Part shown: piece by piece, positions 53,711-64,000 of the stretch
How the letters are laid out: every line of letters starts with the position of its first letter
Position numbering within the stretch: position 1 is the stretch's first letter
Origin: Mixta calida
Lineage (GTDB): Bacteria > Pseudomonadota > Gammaproteobacteria > Enterobacterales > Enterobacteriaceae
Length of the DNA: 64,000 nt
NCBI RefSeq assembly: GCF_002953215.1
Contig: NZ_CP026378.1
Span: 496,001-560,000 of the forward strand
Reading direction: 5' to 3'
The notes under the pieces: model-generated
Databases searched by the model: none
What the model was told of the DNA's origin: nothing
Seen by the model: the letters and a program-made list of their open reading frames with translations, nothing else
Made by a program: the position numbers and the translations under genes

Positions 53711-54352
53711 ATGGCTGTCGCTGCCAACAAACGTTCGGTAATGACGCTGTTTTCTGGTCCGACTGACATTTTCAGCCATCAGGTGCGTATCGTACTGGCA
53801 GAAAAAGGTGTCAGCGTAGAGATCGAGCAGGTTGAAATGGATAATCTGCCGCAGGATCTGATTGACCTCAACCCGTATCGCACCGTGCCGACGCTGGTCG
53901 ATCGTGAGCTGACGTTGTATGAATCACGCATCATTATGGAATACCTCGACGAACGCTTTCCGCATCCGCCTCTGATGCCTGTTTATCCGGTCGCGCGCGG
54001 TGAAAGCCGTCTGATGATGCATCGTATCGAGCAGGACTGGTACAGCCTGATGCGCACTATCGAAACAGGTACCGGACAACAGGTAGAAACGGCGCGTAAG
54101 CAGCTGCGTGAAGAACTGTTGGCGATTGCGCCGCTGTTCACCCGCACGCCGTTCTTCCTGAGCGAAGAGTTCAGCCTGGTGGATTGTTATCTGGCGCCGC
54201 TGCTGTGGCGTCTTCCGTTGCTGGGCGTGGAGCTCACCGGCAGCGGTACTAAAGAGCTGAAAGGTTATATGACGCGCGTTTTCGAGCGTGACTCTTTCCT
54301 CGCTTCGTTGACCGAAGCGGAACGCGAAATGCGCCTGCAAGCCCGGGGCTAA
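53711..54352 (+). CDS. sspA: Stringent starvation protein A
   Basis: This 213-residue glutathione S-transferase-fold protein binds RNA polymerase, lowers H-NS levels in stationary phase and supports acid tolerance. The start MAVAANKRSVMTLFSGPTDIFSHQV at 53711 has an excellent ribosome binding site; upstream in-frame codons are rejected. The thioredoxin-like N-domain (to about residue 88) and helical C-domain are both present. As in E. coli SspA, PHPPLMPVYPVARGE forms the surface implicated in polymerase contact. sspB follows after 5 bases. Confidence 0.97.
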   Translation: MAVAANKRSVMTLFSGPTDIFSHQVRIVLAEKGVSVEIEQVEMDNLPQDLIDLNPYRTVPTLVDRELTLYESRIIMEYLDERFPHPPLMPVYPVARGESRLMMHRIEQDWYSLMRTIETGTGQQVETARKQLREELLAIAPLFTRTPFFLSEEFSLVDCYLAPLLWRLPLLGVELTGSGTKELKGYMTRVFERDSFLASLTEAEREMRLQARG

Positions 54353-54357
54353 CGGCT

Positions 54358-54846
54358 ATGGAAATGTCTCAACTTACCGCACGTCGTCCTTACCTGCTGC
54401 GCGCCTTCTATGGGTGGTTGCTGGATAATCAGCTGACGCCGCATCTGGTGGTGGACATCAATCAGCCTGGCGTGCTGGTGCCGCTGGAATATGCCCGCGA
54501 CGGACAGATTGTATTGAATATTGCGCCGCGCGCAGTGGGCAATCTGGAGCTGGGCAATGATGAAGTGCGCTTTAACGCGCGCTTCGGCGGCGTGCCGCGT
54601 CAGGTGACGGTGCCGATTGCGGCCGTGCTGGCGATCTATGCGCGTGAGAACGGCGCAGGCACGATGTTCGAGCCGGAACCTGCTTATGAATTGCAGGAGA
54701 CCGGGGAGCCTTTGCAGGGGCAGGAAGAGACGGTCATGTCGGTTATTGATGGCGATCGTCCTGATGACGCTGAGCCGGAAGGCGACAATCCTGATGACGA
54801 TCCGCCGCCGCGCGGCGGTCGTCCCGCATTACGCGTGGTTAAATAA
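54358..54846 (+). CDS. sspB: ClpXP adaptor SspB
   Basis: This 162-residue adaptor brings ssrA-tagged proteins to the ClpXP protease. The substrate-binding domain covers about residues 5-110 (RRPYLLRAFYGWLLDNQLTPHLVVD, APRAVGNLELGNDEVRFNARFGG). A flexible acidic linker follows, and the C-terminal ClpX-binding motif GGRPALRVVK is complete. The linker differs in length and sequence from E. coli, which is normal for the family. It is co-transcribed with sspA. Confidence 0.97.
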   Translation: MEMSQLTARRPYLLRAFYGWLLDNQLTPHLVVDINQPGVLVPLEYARDGQIVLNIAPRAVGNLELGNDEVRFNARFGGVPRQVTVPIAAVLAIYARENGAGTMFEPEPAYELQETGEPLQGQEETVMSVIDGDRPDDAEPEGDNPDDDPPPRGGRPALRVVK

Positions 54847-54872
54847 AAAAACGGGCCTGATGGCCCGTTTTT
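54846..54872 (+). terminator. sspAB terminator
   Basis: ACGGGCC pairs with GGCCCGT around TGAT and is followed by a T6 run. It begins at the sspB stop codon. Confidence 0.93.
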
Positions 54873-54982
54873 TATTGAGCGGAAAAGGAAGCAAGCCGAT
54901 AGCGCTTATTTCGGCATGATGTTATTCCAGAGAACGACGCTTTCTCTGCCGCAGAGCGATGGCGTCAGGCTCGCATATCTCA

Positions 54983-55014
54983 TAAAAAAGCCCGCATCAA
55001 AAGATACGGGCTTT
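54983..55014. terminator. Second hairpin between sspB and gltD
   Basis: AAGCCCG pairs with CGGGCTT around a 12-base loop, with an A-run before and TTTT after. It could act on either strand; the surrounding 250 bases contain no gene. Confidence 0.65.
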
Positions 55015-55051
55015 TCACGGACAGCGCATGCCGTCATGCCAGAAAAAGGAA

Positions 55052-55080
55052 AGCAGCGCGAGGTAAATCACCGCGCTGCT
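55052..55080 (-). terminator. gltBD terminator
   Basis: AGCAGCGCG pairs with CGCGCTGCT around an 11-base loop. On the minus strand it is followed by TTCCTTTTTCT, 21 bases beyond the gltD stop. Confidence 0.8.
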
Positions 55081-55101
55081 CAACCAGCGTGCTGGTCGTG
55101 A

Positions 55102-56529
<1,428 letters not shown>

Positions 56530-59500
56530 TTACTGCGCCTGCACCCGCAGCTCAGCTGCGGAACGACTACGGTGCCCCAACAATGCTTTAACATCACTGG
56601 ACTTCGGTTTTACCAACGCAAACTTCGACGACCAGACAGGCCAGTTAGCCAAGATCTCTTCGCCGCGCGACGAGCCGGTATGCTGAACATGTTCAGTGAT
56701 CAGGCCGCGCAGATGCTCTTCGTGAATCGCCAGATCGTCTACGCTCAGCACTTCCACCAGTTCCGGGTTGACGCGTTTGCGGAACTCGCCATCCTCATCC
56801 AGCACGTAGGCGAAGCCGCCGGTCATGCCTGCGCCAAAGTTGACGCCGGTTTTGCCCAGCACGCAAACAATGCCGCCGGTCATATACTCGCAGCCGTTAT
56901 CGCCGATGCCTTCAACCACGGTGATGGCGCCGGAGTTACGCACCGCGAAGCGTTCACCCGCGCGGCCCGCGGCGAACAGTTTGCCGCCGGTGGCGCCATA
57001 CAGGCAGGTGTTGCCGGCAATGGTGGCCTCGTGGCTGCGGAAAGCGGAGCCGACCGGTGGACGAATGGCCAGCAGACCGCCCGCCATGCCTTTGCCTACA
57101 TAGTCGTTGGCGTCGCCGGTCAGCGTCTGCTCAACCCCGCCTGCATTCCATACGCCGAAGCTCTGCCCGGCGGTGCCGCTATAGTGAATCCGAATCGGAT
57201 CGGAGGCCAGCCCCTGATCGCCATGGATCGCGGCGATCGCGCCGGAAAGCGTCGCGCCGACGGAACGATCGGTATTGCGGATATCGAACCAGAATGTCTT
57301 GCTCTGTTTCGCCTCCACATACGGCATCGCCTGTTGCAGCAGCGCCTTGTTCAGGTCGCCGTTATCAAACGGCGGGTTACTGCTTTCGGTGCAGTAAACG
57401 GCCTTGCCGGGCATCGGCGTCGCCGTCGCCAGCAGCGAGGAGAGATCCAGATTCTGCTGCTTCGCGGTAAAGCCATCCAGCACCTTCAGCAGATCGGTAC
57501 GGCCAATCAGATCCACCAGCCGCTTCACGCCCAGCTCCGCCATGAGTTCACGCGTTTCCTGCGCGATAAACTGGAAGTAGTTGGTCACGCGGTAAGGCAG
57601 ACCGTGGTAGTGGTTTTTACGCAGCTTCTCGTCCTGGGTTGCTACGCCGGTCGCACAGTTGTTGAGATGGCAAATGCGGAGATATTTACAGCCCAGCGCC
57701 ACCATCGGACCGGTGCCGAAGCCGAAGCTTTCTGCGCCGAGAATCGCCGCTTTAATAATATCGCGTCCGGTTTTCAGACCGCCGTCGACCTGCAGGCGAA
57801 TCTTATGACGCAGGCCGTTGGCCACCAGCGCCTGCTGGGTTTCCACCAGGCCCAGCTCCCACGGACAGCCGGCATATTTTACCGAGCTGAGCGGGCTGGC
57901 GCCGGTGCCGCCGTCGTAGCCGGCGATGGTAATCAGGTCGGCATAGGCTTTGGCTACGCCGGTTGCGATGGTGCCTACGCCCGGCTCTGATACCAGCTTC
58001 ACGGAGATCATCGCCTTCGGGTTGACCTGCTTCAGGTCGAAAATCAGCTGCGCCAGATCTTCGATAGAGTAAATATCGTGATGCGGCGGCGGCGAAATCA
58101 GGGTGACGCCCGGCACGGAATAGCGCAGCTTCGCGATATAAGGCGTCACCTTATCGCCCGGCAGCTGACCGCCTTCTCCTGGTTTCGCGCCCTGCGCCAC
58201 TTTAATCTGAATAACGTCGGCGTTGACCAGATAAGCTGGCGTCACGCCAAAGCGGCCAGAGGCGACCTGCTTGATGCGCGACACTTTATTGGTGCCGTAA
58301 CGTGCGGGATCTTCGCCGCCTTCGCCGGAGTTAGAATATCCGCCCAGGCTGTTCATCGCTTCCGCCAGAGACTCATGCGCTTCCGGGCTGAGCGCGCCGA
58401 TAGACATCGCGGCGGTATCAAAACGCTTATAAAGTTCAGTCGCGGGCTCGACCTCATCCAGACTGACTGGCTGCGTACCAGGCTGAATCTCCAGCAGATC
58501 GCGCAGCGTGGCGACTGGACGTTCGTTAACCGCGCGGGCGTAGAGCTGATAGTCGCTATACTCGCCGCTCTGCACCGCTTTTTGCAGCGTCGCCACCACG
58601 TCCGGGTTGTAGGCGTGGTACTCGCCGCCGTGAACATATTTCAGCAGCCCGCCCTGATCCAACGGTTTGCGCTGCAGCCAGGCGCGTTTCGCCAGGTTAA
58701 TCAGATCCTGTTGGAAATCGGCGAAGTTCGAGCCGTTGATGCGGCTGACCACGCCCTGGAAGCAGAGCGTAGAAACATCTTTATGCAGGCCGACCGCTTC
58801 GAACAATTTGGAGCAGCGATAAGAGGCGATAGTCGAAATGCCCATTTTGGACATGATCTTATATAGCCCCTTGTTGATGCCGTTACGGTAGTTCAGCATC
58901 AACGCGCGGTAATCTTTTTCAATTACGCCGCTGTCCGCCATTTTCGCCAGCGATTCATAGGCGAGGTAAGGATAGATAGCGGTCGCGCCGAAGCCCAGCA
59001 GCACGGCGAAATGGTGCGGATCGCGGGCGCTGGCGGTTTCGACGATAATATTGGCGTCGCAGCGCAGGTTTTTCTCCACCAGGCGCGTCTGAATCGCGCC
59101 CACCGCCATTGGCGCAGGCACCGGCAGACGTTGTTCGCTGATGGCGCGGTCGGACAGCACCAGCAGCACCGTGCCATTGCGCACCATGCTCTCCGCTTTA
59201 TCACACAGCGCATGAATAGTCGCTTCCAGCGTTTGCTCCGCCGGGTTGAAGGTACAGTCCAGCGTATCGGCGCGATAATATTCGCCTTCCAGCGTCGTCA
59301 ACTGACGGAAGTCGGAGAAAAGCAAAATAGGCGATTTAAAAGAGACGCGGTGCGCCTGGCCTTCCGCTTCGCAGAAAACATTCATTTCGCGGCCGATGCT
59401 GGTGGCCAGCGACATCACGTGATTCTCGCGCAGCGGATCAATCGGCGGGTTAGTCACCTGAGCGAACTGCTGACGGAAATAGTCATAAATGAGGCGCGGG

Positions 59501-60999
59501 CGGCTGGAGAGAACCGCAAACGGCGTATCATCGCCCATTGACCCCACCGCTTCCTGACCATTTTCACCCAGCACGCGGATAATCTGATCCAGCTCTTCGC
59601 TGCTGTAGCCGAACTGCTTCTGGTAAGTCGCCAGCGTCACGTCATCCAGTTCGCGGCTGCCAACCTGATCGTCAGGCAGATCCTCGAACGGCACCAGACG
59701 CTTAACGTTCTTCTCCATCCAGGCTTGATAAGGATGGCGGCTTTTCAGATCGTTGTCCGTTTCCGCGGAATGCAGAATGCGGCCTGAGCGCGTATCGATC
59801 ACCATCAGCTCGCCTGGCCCGACGCGGCCTTTTTCCAGCACCTCATCCGGCTGATAGTCCCAGATGCCGACTTCAGAAGCGCAGGTGATCAGCTTGTCCT
59901 TGGTGATCACATAGCGCGCCGGACGCAGGCCGTTGCGGTCAAGGTTACAGGCGGCGTAGCGTCCGTCGGACATCACGATGCCCGCTGGGCCGTCCCACGG
60001 CTCCATATGCATTGAGTTAAAGTCGAAGAACGCGCGTAGCTCAGGCCCCATATCCGGATTGTTCTGCCAGGCCGGCGGCACCAGCAGGCGCATTGCGCGG
60101 ATAAGGTCCATGCCGCCGCTCAGGAACAGCTCCAGCATGTTATCCATTGAGCTGGAATCGGAGCCGGTTTCATTAACGAACGGCGCGGCGTCCTGCAGAT
60201 CGGGGATCAGCGGCGTCTGGAATTTATAGGCGCGCGCGCGGGCCCACTGACGGTTGCCGGCGATGGTGTTGATCTCGCCGTTGTGCGCCATATAACGGAA
60301 GGGCTGAGCCAGCGGCCAGCGCGGCACGGTATTGGTGGAAAAGCGCTGGTGGAACAGGCAGATCGCCGATTCCATACGCAGATCCGCCAGATCGAGATAA
60401 AAGCGCGGCAGATCGGCCGGCATGCACAGGCCTTTATAGATATTGACCTGATTAGAGAAACTGCAGACATAGAACTCTTTGTCGCCCAGCGCTTCGATAC
60501 GCTTTTCAATACGGCGACGCGCCATATAAAGGCGGCGCTCCATATCCCGGGGACGCCAGCCGGCTGGCGCATTAATAAAGATCTGTTCAATGCGGGGCAG
60601 AGAGGAGAGGGCGACTTCACCCAGTACTTCCTGATTGGTCGGCACATCGCGCCAGCCAACGATTGATAAGGTTTCGCGCAGCACCTCTTCCTCGACGATG
60701 CGGCGGCTGGCGCGCGCCAGTTCTTCGTCCTGATTCAGGAACAGCATGCCGACAGCATAGTTCTTCGCCAGGCGCCAACCCTGTTCTTCGGCGACAACGC
60801 GGAAGAAACGGTCAGGTTTCTGCAGCAGCAGGCCGCAGCCGTCGCCGGTTTTGCCGTCGGCCAGAATGGCGCCGCGGTGCTGCATACGAGCCAAAGCATG
60901 AATCGCAGTGCGCACTACTTTATGGCTGGGTTCGCCTTCAATATGAGCGATCAGGCCGAAACCACAGTTATCCTTTTCAAGGGATTTATCGTACAACAT
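56530..60999 (-). CDS. gltB: Glutamate synthase (NADPH) large subunit
   Basis: This 1489-residue FMN/[3Fe-4S] enzyme makes two glutamates from glutamine and 2-oxoglutarate. The first 11 residues (MLYDKSLEKDN) are a propeptide; removal exposes Cys12, the glutaminase nucleophile, in CGFGLIAH. Order: class II amidotransferase (to about 430), central domain, FMN synthase domain (about 800-1190), and beta-helix GXGXG domain (about 1240-1430). Cluster Cys residues are in GCKYLRICHLNNCATG. E. coli annotations sometimes begin 31 residues earlier; here an in-frame stop blocks a similar extension. Lrp and nitrogen control are known in E. coli. Confidence 0.97.
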   Translation of the reverse strand: MLYDKSLEKDNCGFGLIAHIEGEPSHKVVRTAIHALARMQHRGAILADGKTGDGCGLLLQKPDRFFRVVAEEQGWRLAKNYAVGMLFLNQDEELARASRRIVEEEVLRETLSIVGWRDVPTNQEVLGEVALSSLPRIEQIFINAPAGWRPRDMERRLYMARRRIEKRIEALGDKEFYVCSFSNQVNIYKGLCMPADLPRFYLDLADLRMESAICLFHQRFSTNTVPRWPLAQPFRYMAHNGEINTIAGNRQWARARAYKFQTPLIPDLQDAAPFVNETGSDSSSMDNMLELFLSGGMDLIRAMRLLVPPAWQNNPDMGPELRAFFDFNSMHMEPWDGPAGIVMSDGRYAACNLDRNGLRPARYVITKDKLITCASEVGIWDYQPDEVLEKGRVGPGELMVIDTRSGRILHSAETDNDLKSRHPYQAWMEKNVKRLVPFEDLPDDQVGSRELDDVTLATYQKQFGYSSEELDQIIRVLGENGQEAVGSMGDDTPFAVLSSRPRLIYDYFRQQFAQVTNPPIDPLRENHVMSLATSIGREMNVFCEAEGQAHRVSFKSPILLFSDFRQLTTLEGEYYRADTLDCTFNPAEQTLEATIHALCDKAESMVRNGTVLLVLSDRAISEQRLPVPAPMAVGAIQTRLVEKNLRCDANIIVETASARDPHHFAVLLGFGATAIYPYLAYESLAKMADSGVIEKDYRALMLNYRNGINKGLYKIMSKMGISTIASYRCSKLFEAVGLHKDVSTLCFQGVVSRINGSNFADFQQDLINLAKRAWLQRKPLDQGGLLKYVHGGEYHAYNPDVVATLQKAVQSGEYSDYQLYARAVNERPVATLRDLLEIQPGTQPVSLDEVEPATELYKRFDTAAMSIGALSPEAHESLAEAMNSLGGYSNSGEGGEDPARYGTNKVSRIKQVASGRFGVTPAYLVNADVIQIKVAQGAKPGEGGQLPGDKVTPYIAKLRYSVPGVTLISPPPHHDIYSIEDLAQLIFDLKQVNPKAMISVKLVSEPGVGTIATGVAKAYADLITIAGYDGGTGASPLSSVKYAGCPWELGLVETQQALVANGLRHKIRLQVDGGLKTGRDIIKAAILGAESFGFGTGPMVALGCKYLRICHLNNCATGVATQDEKLRKNHYHGLPYRVTNYFQFIAQETRELMAELGVKRLVDLIGRTDLLKVLDGFTAKQQNLDLSSLLATATPMPGKAVYCTESSNPPFDNGDLNKALLQQAMPYVEAKQSKTFWFDIRNTDRSVGATLSGAIAAIHGDQGLASDPIRIHYSGTAGQSFGVWNAGGVEQTLTGDANDYVGKGMAGGLLAIRPPVGSAFRSHEATIAGNTCLYGATGGKLFAAGRAGERFAVRNSGAITVVEGIGDNGCEYMTGGIVCVLGKTGVNFGAGMTGGFAYVLDEDGEFRKRVNPELVEVLSVDDLAIHEEHLRGLITEHVQHTGSSRGEEILANWPVWSSKFALVKPKSSDVKALLGHRSRSAAELRVQAQ

Positions 61000-61860
61000 T
61001 TCAGTGAACCTCCCCAGGCTCTGCGGATCCCCGGCGCCGACGGCAGGCGTAGAAAGGGCAGGCGGCAGGTTGGCGTCTCATACGCGTACCGGTCGCATGG
61101 CTCCCATTCATAGCCTCAGGCATCGGTGTCACAAGTATTGCGGACTTGCTTCAGAGGGAATCTCAATTACTGCATAAATATGATGAGTGGAACACTCATC
61201 CGAAAAGCTTCCAGCGGATTTCCAACTTATCGGGAAAGCGTAAAGAGGTCAAATACGCTTCTTACTTATGCTTTTTAGGTGTTTTTATATTTAACTTTTT
61301 GTTTTTTAAATAAATAAGGGATTATTTTGTCTTGCGTACGGGGCCGGGGGTAAGGTGAAGAATGTGAGCTGTCTCACTATGGGGCGGCGATCAAATCTCT
61401 GCACCATGCTAGTGCTGACGTGTATCTCAGGATTATCTGCTGGTAAATAGCGAATGAATATAGAATGCATCTGTTTTTCTTATAATGCATTTTTTAAGGT
61501 TAAGGGAGAGCGATCATTAGTAAAATTAATTAAGTAAATAATGACTAAAAAGACTCTTTATTTGAATGATTATTCTTTTGGGTAAGGGGGAAGCAAAGAC
61601 GTTGCAAACGCATCGTCTTGAAAAGCATCGGTGTGAGTCGATAAACCTGCTATGACAGGGGCTTTCCAATGTATGCAACCTGGCGAAATAGTCAATACTT
61701 TTGTCCGGTTAAGCGCTTTTTTCCAGCGGAGGGGCCGTATTTGCACTTTAATAGTGCAGTGGCCGGGCGATTTTCCCTCCCTGCGGTGAGTTTACGCCTG
61801 CCGCGCCCCCTGACCCTAAAGTGGGGTATGATGGGAAATGAGACCGGGAAGGAAACTGAT
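61000..61860. other. Long non-coding region between gltB and arcB
   Basis: This 861-base gap separates two divergent genes. The gltB side (61000-61260) carries its leader and a perfect inverted repeat at 61182-61200. The middle (61260-61600) is clearly richer in A and T than its surroundings and includes TATAAT at 61481-61486 without a clear -35. The arcB side has the ribosome binding site AAGGAA at 61851-61856. No open frame has family similarity. E. coli carries yhcC here; no remnant was recognised. Confidence 0.6.
61182..61200. promoter_or_regulatory. Inverted repeat in the gltB upstream region
   Basis: GATGAGTG-N3-CACTCATC is a perfect 8-bp dyad about 190 bases upstream of the gltB start. 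On the minus strand it is followed by ATATTTATGCAGTAATTGAG. It may be an operator or an RNA hairpin in the long gltB leader. Confidence 0.5.
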
Positions 61861-64000
61861 ATGAAACAAATTCGTCTGTTAGCGCAATATTATGTCGATT
61901 TAATGGTGAAGCTGGGGTTAATCCGCTTTTCCTTGCTGTTGGCTTCCGCGCTGGTCGTGCTGGCAATGGTGGTGCAGATGGCCGTCACCATGCTGCTGCG
62001 CGGCCATGTAGAGAGCATTGATATGGTGCGTTCCGTGTTTTTCGGCCTGTTGATCACTCCCTGGGCGGTTTACTTTCTGTCGGTGGTGGTTGAACAGCTG
62101 GAAGAGTCGCGTCAGCGGCTGGCGCGGCTGGTGGATAAGCTGGAGGAGATGCGCAAGCGCGATCTGGAACTAAACCAGCAGATGAAAGAGACCATCAGCC
62201 AGCTAAATCAGGAGATTGCCGACCGTATCAAAGCGGAAGAGGCGCGTCTGCTGGTGGTGGACAAACTGAAAGAGGAAATGGCGCGGCGCGAGCAGGCGCA
62301 GATAGAACTTGAACAGCAATCCTCTTTCCTGCGCTCTTTTCTCGATGCTTCCCCGGACCTCGTTTTCTATCGCAATATCGATCAGCAATTTTCCGGCTGC
62401 AACCGCGCGATGGAGCTGCTGACCGGCAAAAGCGAAAAACAGCTCATCGGTCTGACGCCGAAAGAAGTTTATGATGAAGAGGCGGCGACCAAGGTTTTGG
62501 AAACGGATGAGAAAGTTTTCCGCCATAACGTTTCTCTGACCTATGAACAGTGGCTGCAATATCCCGACGGGCGTAAAGCCTGTTTTGAAATCCGCAAAGT
62601 GCCCTATTACGATCGCGTCGGTAAACGCAGCGGCCTGATGGGCTTCGGTCGTGACATTACCGAGCGTAAGCGCTATCAGGACGCGCTGGAAAACGCCAGC
62701 CGCGAGAAGACGACCTTTATCTCGACTATCAGCCATGAGCTGCGCACGCCGCTTAACGGCATCGTTGGGCTGAGTCGGATTCTGTTGGATACCGATCTGA
62801 ATCAGGAGCAGCTGAAATATCTCAAAACCATTCATGTCTCAGCGATAACGCTGGGCAATATTTTTAATGATGTTATTGAGATGGACAAAATCGAGCGGCG
62901 TAAAGTGCAGCTTGATAACCAGCCGCTCGACTTCACCGGTTTTCTTGCCGATCTGGAAAACCTCTCCGGCCTGCTGGCGCAGCCGAAAGGCCTGAAATTT
63001 GTTCTGCAGCCTCATCTGCCGCTGCCGCATAAAATCATCGCCGACGGCACGCGCCTGCGTCAGATTTTATGGAACCTGATCGGCAATGCGGTGAAATTTA
63101 CTCAGCAGGGCGAAATAGTGGTTCGCGTCACTTATGAAAGGGAGCAGCTGCGTTTTGAAGTAGAAGATTCGGGCATGGGCATCCCGCTTGATGAGCAGGA
63201 TAAAATTTTTGCCATGTACTATCAGGTGAAGGATCAGCATGGCGGCAAGCCCGCTACCGGCACTGGTATCGGGCTGGCGGTTTCACGCCGTCTGGCGCAG
63301 GCGATGGGCGGCGATATTACCGTACGCAGTGCGCCGGGAGAAGGCTCCTGCTTTACGGTTACGCTGAATGCGCCGCGCGTTGCGGAAGAGGTAGAAGATG
63401 AGCAGCTGGCTGACGAAATGCCGCTGCCTGCGCTACACGTGCTGCTGGTTGAAGATATTGAGCTGAACGTCGTGGTGGCGCGCTCGGTACTTGAGAAGCT
63501 GGGCAACAGTGTAGAAGTGGCGATGACCGGCCAGGCGGCGTTGGATATGTTTGATCCCGATGAGTTCGACCTGGTGCTGCTGGATATCCAACTGCCCGAT
63601 ATGACGGGGCTGGACGTGGCGCGCGCCATTCATCAGCGCTTTAAAGGGGAGCGGCTACCGCCGTTAGTCGCATTGACGGCGAACGTGCTGAAAGACAAAA
63701 AAGAGTATCTGGAAGCCGGCATGGATGATGTTCTCAGCAAGCCGCTGGCGGTGCCGGCGTTAACCGCGATGATTAAAAAATTCTGGGACTATCAGGATGA
63801 CGCAGTGGCTGACGTCCCTGAGCGTATGGATGACAAAAAGCTGGCGCTTCTCGATCTACCGATGCTGGAACAGTATATCGAGCTGGTCGGCCCGTCGCTG
63901 ATCACCCGTAGCCTGGATATGTTTGAACAGATGATGCCGGGTTATCTGGCGGTGCTGGATTCTAATATGATGGCGCGCGATCAAAAGGGCATTACTGAAG
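61861..64000 (+). CDS. arcB: Aerobic respiration sensor kinase ArcB, C-terminus missing
   Basis: ArcB is a tripartite hybrid kinase that reads quinone redox state and phosphorylates ArcA. The window holds 713 codons and runs off the end. Two membrane helices (about 22-47 and 58-77) are followed by a coiled coil, a PAS domain (about 153-270) with redox Cys180 and Cys241, the transmitter with His292 in SHELRTPLNG, and a receiver with Asp575 in LLDIQLPDMTG. The linker and start of the HPt domain (PMLEQYIELVGPS) are present, but its His (717 in E. coli) lies just beyond the window. The numbering of Cys180, Cys241 and His292 is the same as in E. coli. Confidence 0.97.
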   Translation, partial: MKQIRLLAQYYVDLMVKLGLIRFSLLLASALVVLAMVVQMAVTMLLRGHVESIDMVRSVFFGLLITPWAVYFLSVVVEQLEESRQRLARLVDKLEEMRKRDLELNQQMKETISQLNQEIADRIKAEEARLLVVDKLKEEMARREQAQIELEQQSSFLRSFLDASPDLVFYRNIDQQFSGCNRAMELLTGKSEKQLIGLTPKEVYDEEAATKVLETDEKVFRHNVSLTYEQWLQYPDGRKACFEIRKVPYYDRVGKRSGLMGFGRDITERKRYQDALENASREKTTFISTISHELRTPLNGIVGLSRILLDTDLNQEQLKYLKTIHVSAITLGNIFNDVIEMDKIERRKVQLDNQPLDFTGFLADLENLSGLLAQPKGLKFVLQPHLPLPHKIIADGTRLRQILWNLIGNAVKFTQQGEIVVRVTYEREQLRFEVEDSGMGIPLDEQDKIFAMYYQVKDQHGGKPATGTGIGLAVSRRLAQAMGGDITVRSAPGEGSCFTVTLNAPRVAEEVEDEQLADEMPLPALHVLLVEDIELNVVVARSVLEKLGNSVEVAMTGQAALDMFDPDEFDLVLLDIQLPDMTGLDVARAIHQRFKGERLPPLVALTANVLKDKKEYLEAGMDDVLSKPLAVPALTAMIKKFWDYQDDAVADVPERMDDKKLALLDLPMLEQYIELVGPSLITRSLDMFEQMMPGYLAVLDSNMMARDQKGITE

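Noticed and set aside
61000-61090. An N-terminal extension of gltB as in some E. coli annotations
   Set aside because: Reading upstream in frame meets a stop (on the minus strand, before DANLPPALS) with no ATG, GTG or TTG between, so the ATG at 60999 is the start.
61748-61966. A 72-codon minus-strand frame at the arcB start
   Set aside because: It overlaps the arcB N-terminus and shows no similarity; arcB is certain.

Overview
The window is a stretch of conserved chromosome from a member of the Enterobacterales. Gene order is almost the same as the E. coli K-12 segment that runs from dprA/smg through rrnD to gltBD/arcB. The 16S sequence, moderately high GC and gene content fit the Erwiniaceae best (Pantoea, Mixta or Erwinia). 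That genus-level placement is an inference and was not tested. No prophage, IS element, CRISPR array or defence island was found.

Layout. (1) 1-3430: end of dprA, then smg, yrdD, tsaC, aroE and yrdB as a tightly packed, overlapping plus-strand run, converging on yrdA. (2) 3431-9448: a complete rRNA operon in the rrnD position, with tandem promoters, boxA, 16S, tRNA-Glu in the spacer, 23S, 5S, tRNA-Thr, a second identical 5S and a terminator. (3) 9550-13815: a polar amino acid ABC transporter (yhdWXYZ, Aap type) on the minus strand, with a clear sigma-54 promoter and NtrC-like sites upstream. (4) 14055-25584, minus strand: an lpxP-like acyltransferase, fis-dusB, a periplasmic alpha-carbonic anhydrase, prmA-panF-yhdT, accC-accB-aroQ, msrQ-msrP and acuI. 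(5) 25800-38295, plus strand: csrD, mreBCD, yhdE, rng, yhdP and tldD (cell shape, RNA decay, envelope lipid transport). (6) 38334-42646: aaeR and divergent aaeXAB (aromatic acid efflux). (7) 42777-46556: a gabD-type aldehyde dehydrogenase, yhcO, three tandem yhcN-type DUF1471 genes and argR. (8) 47001-54846: mdh, degS, degQ, zapG, zapE, rplM-rpsI and sspA-sspB. (9) 55102-64000: gltB-gltD (glutamate synthase), a long non-coding gap, and arcB cut by the window end just before its phosphotransfer histidine.

Most of the window serves growth and its control: ribosome synthesis (rRNA, rplM, rpsI, fis, prmA, dusB), fatty acid and shikimate precursors (acc, aroE, aroQ), nitrogen (yhdWXYZ, gltBD, argR), envelope integrity (mre, yhdP, degS/degQ, lpxP) and redox sensing or repair (arcB, msrPQ).

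No undescribed multi-gene system is visible. The points most worth checking are: a diverged ERIC-like repeat inside the 23S-5S spacer; tRNA-Glu where E. coli rrnD has Ile and Ala tRNAs; an apparent one-base frameshift at a C-run in the start of zapE; a threefold tandem DUF1471 array; a sigma-54 promoter with enhancer-like sites; insertions of lpxP, cah and gabD relative to E. coli; and the absence of yhcC between gltB and arcB.
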